From a virus, in IMG/VR virus record IMGVR_UViG_3300044640_002737, positions 1 through 64,000 of that record: a stretch of 64,000 bases of DNA, one strand, 5' to 3'. Position numbers and translations under genes: made by a program. How positions within the stretch are numbered: the first letter of the stretch is position 1; every line of letters begins with the position of its first letter. This document shows positions 58,766-64,000 of the stretch, in pieces. Under the pieces are notes generated by a model. The model worked only from the letters and a program-made list of their open reading frames with translations. It was not told the DNA's origin and made no database searches.

Positions 58766-59347
58766 TTAATTGGAGATTTCATAGAATTTATCCAGAATAA
58801 CATCAACCGAATTTTGTTTTGTTTCGTCGTTTGTAGTTTGTAGTATAAGCTGTGCTAGTTCTGCAACATTTGATACCAGAAGCGAATACTCTGGATAGAA
58901 TGTTGTATATGCGTCTTTCTTCGATAATGAAATGACATCAATCAGTATTGCTTCAAGATATTCTATGGATGATGTTATATTTCCAGATAGTACCTCATTA
59001 TCATTATCGTCAGTGGTTACTACAGTTTCAGTATATTTAGAAAGTTCGCTATTCATAAGCTTCAATTCATCCTTCGTTTTTGGTAGTGAATTAGCAGCCT
59101 CCTCAGCTTCTGATTTTTTTATTTTTCTTACCATATCATAAGGAACCCTTACCACATTTCTAGGACCATCCATAAGCTGTATCCTTAAAAAATCACCCTC
59201 CTTACCAAGAACCTGACCTATACCTCTATATGAAGTTATATAATCGCCATCCTCGACTTCCTTTGAATCGTCGGAATGAAAATATGTACCAGGATTTTTC
59301 ATAAAATCATCCAGATCGAAATCTTCGTATAATTTTACAAATTTCAT
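58766..59347 (-). CDS. Tagged protein of unknown function (193 aa)
   Basis: Starts MKFVKLYEDFDLDDFMKNPG (tag KLYEDF). Contains a small beta segment (GDYITSYRGIGQVLGKEGDF) like an SH3-type fold, then helices. Not recognised. Three bases from the next tagged gene. Confidence 0.62.
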   Translation of the reverse strand: MKFVKLYEDFDLDDFMKNPGTYFHSDDSKEVEDGDYITSYRGIGQVLGKEGDFLRIQLMDGPRNVVRVPYDMVRKIKKSEAEEAANSLPKTKDELKLMNSELSKYTETVVTTDDNDNEVLSGNITSSIEYLEAILIDVISLSKKDAYTTFYPEYSLLVSNVAELAQLILQTTNDETKQNSVDVILDKFYEISN

Positions 59348-59350
59348 ATT

Positions 59351-59554
59351 TTATCCTTTAAATTTAGATTTAGCCTCTTTATAATCCTCTTCCGAAAGTT
59401 CCCAACCATCATTAGTTTTAGCTATAAATAATTTAGCATCCTTATATGAAGGGCTTTTAACAGATCCAAAAAACATTTCAAGTTCTTTGTATATTGCTGG
59501 GCTGATTCCTTTCTTTTCAAGAAGATATTCGTTGTATTCCTTTAAGTGTTCCAT
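59351..59554 (-). CDS. Tagged small protein (67 aa)
   Basis: Starts MEHLKEYNEYLLEKKGISPA; tag LKEYNEYLLEK. The remainder is a short helical domain. Unknown. Confidence 0.6.
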   Translation of the reverse strand: MEHLKEYNEYLLEKKGISPAIYKELEMFFGSVKSPSYKDAKLFIAKTNDGWELSEEDYKEAKSKFKG

Positions 59555-59585
59555 TGTTATTTGTTATTTATGTTATATGATTAAA

Positions 59586-59882
59586 TTAGAGACTCCAAGC
59601 GGGATTTGCAATTATAAGTAAGTTACCTTCCACTCTTGGTAGTTCCTTTGTTGAGTGATAATCGTCATATTGTATTTGATCTGGGTAAAACTTCTTTCCG
59701 TTGAAAACTATATAATTGTCCTCGGATCTTTCACCCTCTCCTCTAACACTAAATTCCTGTGTTTTTAGAGCATCTCTCGTTGCAGCCTTTATTGTTGGCT
59801 TACCAAAAATACTATTCCAGAAGCTCTCGTTTATATCAGATTCACTGGATCTGAATGATTCATAACCCTTAATATTATCCAT
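59586..59882 (-). CDS. Tagged small protein (98 aa)
   Basis: I use the ATG at 59882 (MDNIKGYESFRSSESDINES), which yields a clear tag with INES; the longer frame from 59921 overlaps the upstream gene. The rest ends LPRVEGNLLIIANPAWSL. Unknown. A class B motif is at 59896-59909. Confidence 0.62.
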   Translation of the reverse strand: MDNIKGYESFRSSESDINESFWNSIFGKPTIKAATRDALKTQEFSVRGEGERSEDNYIVFNGKKFYPDQIQYDDYHSTKELPRVEGNLLIIANPAWSL

Positions 59883-59895
59883 ATCTATTATTTTT

Positions 59896-59909
59896 TTATT
59901 ATATATCCT
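59896..59909 (-). promoter_or_regulatory. Class B promoter motif
   Basis: AGGATATATAATAAA on the minus strand, inside the 3' end of the upstream gene and ~15 bases before the 98-aa tagged gene. Confidence 0.5.
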
Positions 59910-60183
59910 TAATCTTCTCAACTATTATCTGAAGATCACTGGTTCCTTTTATTATTCTATGCCAAGTACCTTTTGGTATTTTTATTTTAGCTCTAATATT
60001 AATCGGTAATTCATTATCGAACTGAAACATCCAATCACTTTCACCGATAGGATAAACTATTCTATCCTCATTATCCCAGTGCCACTTGAGTTCATTTGGG
60101 TCTATATTGCTATCAAATTTTCTAACAACGGTTTCTATAGATCCCTTGGAAACCACTGATTCCATAAATGGTGATTTTACCAT
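59899..60183 (-). CDS. Unknown protein, cupin-like look (94 aa)
   Basis: Contains WHWDNEDRIVYPIGESDWMF, then INIRAKIKIPKGTWHRIIKG and DLQIIVEKI, a beta-rich pattern with His/Glu spacing like a small cupin. Not verified. Overlaps the upstream tagged gene by 7 bases. Confidence 0.55.
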   Translation of the reverse strand: MVKSPFMESVVSKGSIETVVRKFDSNIDPNELKWHWDNEDRIVYPIGESDWMFQFDNELPINIRAKIKIPKGTWHRIIKGTSDLQIIVEKIKDI

Positions 60184-60761
60184 GGTCTGCTAGATTTAAT
60201 ACCAAGTAATTTTCTATACCTTGCAACATTACATGACCACCATCTAGCTTTCCATCTAGGTCCAGGATTATCACACCTCATTCTTTTTTGAAATGATCTT
60301 GATTTAGCTGGATCGTTATTATTAACCCTCATACCAGGCTGACCAAATCCAAGCTTTATTACATTTCCTGATTCATTCTTTGTATACACTGCGAATTTTC
60401 TAGGACCTCCAGGAGTTCTGAATGGTTTATTCAGATCAACATCTCTGCCCCTATATTCTGCCTCGTATAATTCATGATCAACATAGAATGGTACATCTAG
60501 CAATACTGTTTCGTTTTCATATACACCTTTACTGCCAGCATCTGTACTGATTAGGAATAGATCATCCTCACATAGATCAATGACGTTGTTCTCCCATAGA
60601 ATCCTAGCCTCATTAATTATAGATAACCAAGATTCAGATTCTATTCTATATACACTTTCCATAAGTGGTATATTTTTATCTATGTGATATGATAAACCCT
60701 CACTTATTGATTGATTTCTTTGTGTATAAGACATTGATTCGTATGTGGTGATGTATTTCAT
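60177..60761 (-). CDS. Tagged conserved phage protein (194 aa)
   Basis: Tag MKYITTYESMSYTQRNQSIS with ISEG. The C-terminal half (PFRTPGGPRKFAVYTKNESG, SRSFQKRMRCDNPGPRWKAR, WWSCNVARYRKLLGIKSS) is a pattern found in structural-region genes of T4-like and giant phages; I do not know its function. A class B-like motif (60789-60805) lies upstream. Confidence 0.68.
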   Translation of the reverse strand: MKYITTYESMSYTQRNQSISEGLSYHIDKNIPLMESVYRIESESWLSIINEARILWENNVIDLCEDDLFLISTDAGSKGVYENETVLLDVPFYVDHELYEAEYRGRDVDLNKPFRTPGGPRKFAVYTKNESGNVIKLGFGQPGMRVNNNDPAKSRSFQKRMRCDNPGPRWKARWWSCNVARYRKLLGIKSSRPW

Positions 60762-60788
60762 TGGTATATTATATTATTGTTTATACGC

Positions 60789-60805
60789 GATTTAATTATA
60801 TATCG
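60789..60805 (-). promoter_or_regulatory. Class B promoter motif
   Basis: CGATATATAATTAAATCGC on the minus strand, ~30 bases before the 194-aa tagged gene, back to back with the sigma-gene promoter. Confidence 0.5.
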
Positions 60806-60819
60806 AAAATATTATGAAA

Positions 60820-60855
60820 TTATTTTTTTTATCCGTATTAGGTGGTTACCTTTGC
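60820..60855 (+). promoter_or_regulatory. Class A promoter of sigma factor gene
   Basis: T8 tract, ATCCG, 11 nt, TACCTTTG; leader about 30 nt. The sigma factor may recognise such sites itself. Confidence 0.7.
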
Positions 60856-60889
60856 TCAAAAATTAATGAAGAAGTATTAAAAATTCAAT

Positions 60890-61786
60890 ATGAGACAATT
60901 TAAAATTTCAGAAAAATTCACACCGAGACTAACCAGGTCATCCGGTGATTATTTCAACGAAGTTGAGCAACACAAGATGATGAGTCCAGATAAAGAAGCT
61001 GAGATTGCTTATCTAGCTGCTGAAGGAGATCAGGAAGCAAGGGATACATTGGTTAAGGCTAATTTAAGATTTGTGCTATCCGTTGCTAAGATGTATTCGA
61101 GCAGTCCAGAAGATTATGCAGATCTAGTTGCGGCAGGAAACATAGGTTTAGTGGAAGCCTCCGGAAAATTCGATCCCACTAGAGGATTCAAATTCATCTC
61201 TTTTGCTGTATGGCATATCAGAAAAGAAATGCTAGCACACATGAGCGAATCTAAAAAATTAGTTAGATTACCAATGAATCAGATTGGTGTTTTAAGAGCA
61301 ATGAGGGAAGCTTCTAATGAAATATCTATGCGGGAGGGTAGAGATGCAACCTTCGATGAAGCTTTTGCTTCGATAAAAGAGAAGAAAGAAAAATACAAGT
61401 CATTAAGAAGAGATGCTCTATTTTCAGCTACTGTTGCGGACTATAGACCAAGTTCTTTTAGTAATCCAATATCATCAGAATCAGATTCAATGACGTTATT
61501 GGATATAATAGAATCAGGAGAAAAAAGCTCGGATGACTCTGTTTTACAGAACGATTTTAATAGAATTCTAAATGACCTCGTTGACAAGTTAACACCAACA
61601 GAGAAGGATATAGTTTTTAGAAGACATGGTGTTGGTGAATATGATGGTGATCCACATTCATTCCCTGATATGGGTAAAATTTATTCCATGTCGGGTGAGA
61701 ATATAAGAGTCAAATACCAGAAGGCAATGAGAAAATTAAAAATACAGGCAAGAAGATTATCCATAAAGGAACACGACATATTTTAA
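60890..61786 (+). CDS. RNA polymerase sigma factor, Bacteroidota RpoD-like (298 aa)
   Basis: N-terminus MRQFKISEKFTPR parallels Bacteroidota RpoD. Region 1.2/2 (NLRFVLSVAKMY, DLVAAGNIGLVEASGKF, TRGFKFISFAVWHIRKEMLA), region 3 (KKLVRLPMNQIGVLRAM) and region 4 (LTPTEKDIVFRRHGVG, MSGENIRVKYQKAMRKLK) are all present. It looks like a captured and diverged host primary sigma rather than a T4 gp55. Probably directs host polymerase to phage promoters of class A or B. Confidence 0.93.
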   Translation: MRQFKISEKFTPRLTRSSGDYFNEVEQHKMMSPDKEAEIAYLAAEGDQEARDTLVKANLRFVLSVAKMYSSSPEDYADLVAAGNIGLVEASGKFDPTRGFKFISFAVWHIRKEMLAHMSESKKLVRLPMNQIGVLRAMREASNEISMREGRDATFDEAFASIKEKKEKYKSLRRDALFSATVADYRPSSFSNPISSESDSMTLLDIIESGEKSSDDSVLQNDFNRILNDLVDKLTPTEKDIVFRRHGVGEYDGDPHSFPDMGKIYSMSGENIRVKYQKAMRKLKIQARRLSIKEHDIF

Positions 61787-61790
61787 TTAA

Positions 61791-61824
61791 TATTTTTTTA
61801 AACCGAATATTATCACTATTTTTA
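61791..61824 (+). promoter_or_regulatory. Class A promoter of membrane-protein gene
   Basis: T-tract, AAACCG, 11 nt, TATTTTTA, 14 bases before the ATG at 61839. Confidence 0.65.
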
Positions 61825-61838
61825 TAAAAAATATAAAT

Positions 61839-62315
61839 ATGACAAATTCTATATCTTATTATAATAGTAAACTTGACTCAGTCTCGATGGGGAGATTATT
61901 CAACATACTTAAGTTCCCTAAGATAAATCCAACAGTATTAATAATATCTTCATTATTTATGACTCTGCTTCTATCTGTTGTAACTGGAGCTATTGTATTA
62001 TTTACTATCCTATTATTAGTTTTATTGTTTGAATATTATTCAGTGAGATCAACGAGGATCAAGTTATTGGATGTCTGTCTTGTTGACGAGATATTACTTA
62101 CTGATGATTTCGCAGTAAATGGAAAAAGCAAAGAATTTCCGGACGATCCTGTATATGTAACTGAAGCAGATCGGGAATATATTTTTTCTGATGCTGTTTA
62201 TCAGGTTTCTCCTCCAGGTATTAAGGAAACACTAAAAAGCCATCGAATTTCTATATTAAATACGATGGCCTCTTTTATAATCTTTTATATACTATTGCAT
62301 AATTACATAGCGTAA
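61839..62315 (+). CDS. Membrane protein (158 aa)
   Basis: A central hydrophobic hairpin (VLIISSLFMTLLLSVVTGAI, VLFTILLLVLLFEYY) and a C-terminal membrane segment (MASFIIFYILLHNYIA). Cytoplasmic/acidic stretch between. Not recognised. Ends overlap the converging tagged gene by 13 bases. Confidence 0.7.
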   Translation: MTNSISYYNSKLDSVSMGRLFNILKFPKINPTVLIISSLFMTLLLSVVTGAIVLFTILLLVLLFEYYSVRSTRIKLLDVCLVDEILLTDDFAVNGKSKEFPDDPVYVTEADREYIFSDAVYQVSPPGIKETLKSHRISILNTMASFIIFYILLHNYIA

Positions 62316-63163
62316 TTAGCACCTGACATAATTCCTTTATCTGTTAAGAATGTTCTATAAGCAAGATTAATTCTCTCTGCTGTTAATCCAGTTTCAGCTG
62401 CCATCTTATTAACTGCCGCTCTATGAGCTTTAGTGATGTCTCTGAAGATTTCGTTTCTTCTTAGTGAATTAATAAGAGCAAAAACTTTAGATCCAACTTC
62501 CAATTGCATTTTCTTTTGAGCTGCTCTTTGAGCTGCTGCTCTAGGTCCTGCTGCAATAGCTTCCTCTCTGTGTTTAGTAGAAACTGTAGGATCCTGAACT
62601 GCTTCAGATGCCAAATTAGCTACTTGAGAAACCGGTTTATTTTGGAAAAATTCGTATGCTCTAAGTAATTTAGGGTAGATTGTCTCAGAAGAAGTTTCAC
62701 CAGTACCATTAATTAGATTAACAAATTTGTTAACTGTACGTCCAACTGTTCTGATTGAATCAAGTCCAATGGCATCACCAAGAGCTGCAGTACTAACTTT
62801 AAATGCTCTGCTGTCATCATCATATTCACCGAACTGATCGATACCATCAACCATTACCAAATATTTACCTGGATCATTTTCCTGAGCTTTTCCTAATGCC
62901 CTTAGGTAAAGTGCTGCTAATTGTGGTTTAGTTAGAATTTGAAAATCCCTAGCAAGTGCTGCTTTTTCTCCACTTCCTAATTCTTCGTCATCCAGCCAAT
63001 CCATATCCTCGTCATCTTCTGATAAGTCATAAGTCATAGTGTCTTCATCGATATTAAAATCACCATCAGCATGGTTAGCCATCATATCATCATAAGCTTC
63101 ATTTATAATGTCGCTAGTTTCAGAGACATAAGCTTCGAATAATTTAATGTGTTTATTGTTCAT
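62303..63163 (-). CDS. Tagged protein of unknown function (286 aa)
   Basis: Tag MNNKHIKLFEAYVSETSDII followed by NEAYDD (IINE-A). The acidic N-terminal third gives way to a helical body (LAALYLRALGKAQENDPGKY, AAQRAAQKKMQLEVGSKVFA). Not recognised. Upstream class B motif at 63185-63195 supports late expression. Confidence 0.65.
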   Translation of the reverse strand: MNNKHIKLFEAYVSETSDIINEAYDDMMANHADGDFNIDEDTMTYDLSEDDEDMDWLDDEELGSGEKAALARDFQILTKPQLAALYLRALGKAQENDPGKYLVMVDGIDQFGEYDDDSRAFKVSTAALGDAIGLDSIRTVGRTVNKFVNLINGTGETSSETIYPKLLRAYEFFQNKPVSQVANLASEAVQDPTVSTKHREEAIAAGPRAAAQRAAQKKMQLEVGSKVFALINSLRRNEIFRDITKAHRAAVNKMAAETGLTAERINLAYRTFLTDKGIMSGANYAM

Positions 63164-63184
63164 ATTTTTTTATATTTTTATAAT

Positions 63185-63195
63185 CTATATATTCT
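63185..63195 (-). promoter_or_regulatory. Class B promoter motif
   Basis: AGAATATATAG then ATTATAAAAATATAAAA on the minus strand, 22 bases before the 286-aa tagged gene. Confidence 0.5.
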
Positions 63196-63842
63196 TAATC
63201 CAGAGATAATTCTCCCCCTTTTGCTCCACCAGCAAGAAGTTCTTTAGCTTTAGCAGCATCTATTAACTGTCCGCTTGTTATCATCTTCATTTTCTCTATG
63301 TCCTCCGGCTTATAGAATCTCTTCATCATAGGAAGACCAATATTTAGAAGATATGTCCCTGTCTTTTTAATACCACCTGGTGTAACACCTGTTCTTTTAA
63401 GAAGATCTACAAACTTCATAACGATCTCATCCATATCAGCAGCAGTAACTTCCCATTCACCTTCTGCCGAAGGATCGTGATCTTTTGTAGTTTCATCCAG
63501 CCATTTAGATATAGCTTTAGGATCCATTTTACCTTTAGCAGGATCGAAATAAAATTCAGCAAGTGCTTGTAGTGTGAGATCTTTGTTACATGTTTTACCA
63601 ACATTTCCTGGTTTACCCCCTCCAAACTTGATGCATGCTTTTTGAAAGATCTTTTTATAAGGCTCCATTATTGAAGCTTCGTCGTTTATGTCACCATCCA
63701 TCATCGTAACGATCTGTGGTGCTATACTTAGCGAGAATGGGTTTGCTATTGCTCTAGCAAAAACAGGCATGGTTTTAAATATACCAAGATCTGCCTCATT
63801 TAATTCAGAGTTAAATTCTGAATAGCTCTTTATCTTATCCAT
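63195..63842 (-). CDS. Tagged protein of unknown function (215 aa)
   Basis: Tag MDKIKSYSEFNSELNEADLG, the best match to T4 IP-type signals (KSYSEF then LNE-A). The rest is helical with a Gly/Asp-rich C-terminus (LLAGGAKGGELSLD). Stop/start overlap with the upstream partial gene (TAATG). Confidence 0.66.
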   Translation of the reverse strand: MDKIKSYSEFNSELNEADLGIFKTMPVFARAIANPFSLSIAPQIVTMMDGDINDEASIMEPYKKIFQKACIKFGGGKPGNVGKTCNKDLTLQALAEFYFDPAKGKMDPKAISKWLDETTKDHDPSAEGEWEVTAADMDEIVMKFVDLLKRTGVTPGGIKKTGTYLLNIGLPMMKRFYKPEDIEKMKMITSGQLIDAAKAKELLAGGAKGGELSLD

Positions 63843-64000
63843 TATAATTGATTTTTAATTTGCGAATAACTTTTGAGTGATCTAATTTGATCCTCAGTAA
63901 ATCCAAGATTTGATATTATATCATTGTATCTTGCACCATCATTTTCATATCTAAATAGAAGCTCGGGTGAATTTTTAATAGATTTGATTATGTAAGTGTT
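63842..64000 (-). CDS. C-terminal fragment of an unknown protein (5' end outside window)
   Basis: Open frame from the window edge to TAA at 63842-63844, 52 residues: contains NSPELLFRYENDGARYNDII and ends SLKSYSQIKNQL. No family recognised; coupled to the next gene by TAATG. Confidence 0.6.
   Translation of the reverse strand, partial: NTYIIKSIKNSPELLFRYENDGARYNDIISNLGFTEDQIRSLKSYSQIKNQL

Overview
The window reads as part of a large, AT-rich genome of a virulent, T4-related tailed phage (myovirus type, probably a jumbo phage) infecting a Bacteroidota host, most likely a flavobacterium. The phage side is shown by UvsX, a gp41-type helicase, gp46/gp47 nuclease subunits, a gp15-like tail protein, collagen-like fibre genes and a very large tRNA array. 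The host group is inferred from signal peptides ending in AQ or SQ, a type IX secretion (T9SS) sorting domain, a sigma factor resembling Bacteroidota RpoD, and promoters with the Bacteroidota -7 box TAnnTTTG. No integrase or rRNA gene was seen, and both ends of the window cut through genes.

Layout. 1-5 kb: fibre and tail genes, including a collagen-like fibre with a perfect 180-bp tandem duplication. 5-11 kb: replication/recombination cluster (gp46, gp47, DnaB-type helicase, UvsX, two unknowns). 11.3-14.7 kb: four Lys-rich proteins, each with a short N-terminal tag like T4 capsid-targeting sequences. 14.7-25.7 kb: a glycan island (GDP-mannose dehydratase, GDP-fucose synthase, fucosyltransferase, UDP-galactopyranose mutase, several glycosyltransferases, two FkbM-type methyltransferases). 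25.8-28 kb: a ClpC-like unfoldase without its N-domain. 28-30.4 kb: two more fibre genes. 30.4-37.7 kb: a block of exported proteins (CsgG-like, barrel-like, lectin/LamG, cohesin/dockerin with T9SS tail) around a holin-like cassette. 37.8-48.8 kb and 53.9-54.2 kb: 32 canonical tRNAs plus several aberrant tRNA-like elements, interleaved with nucleases, a YqeY-family protein and small unknowns. 49-64 kb: more tagged proteins, two secreted proteins, a LamG adhesin, a small RNA/protein-processing group (cREC, HExxH peptidase, YkuK), a peptidoglycan-binding protein and a sigma factor.

Two promoter families tie the genes together. Class A (T-tract, then [C/T]CG, exactly 11 nt, then TAnnTTTG) precedes clpC, tRNA blocks, the sigma gene, small ORFs and secreted genes. 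Class B (G-(A/T)-ATATATA followed by an A-rich stretch) precedes virion and tagged genes. I infer an early/middle versus late division.

The three things most worth checking are: the family of about 13 proteins sharing a capsid-targeting-like N-terminus, which predicts a large set of packaged and ejected proteins; tRNA-like genes with good acceptor, D and T arms but missing, resized or interrupted anticodon arms; and the exported cohesin/dockerin/T9SS/CsgG block, which looks like a phage-encoded host-surface assembly. All protein calls come from reading motifs by eye, without database searches.
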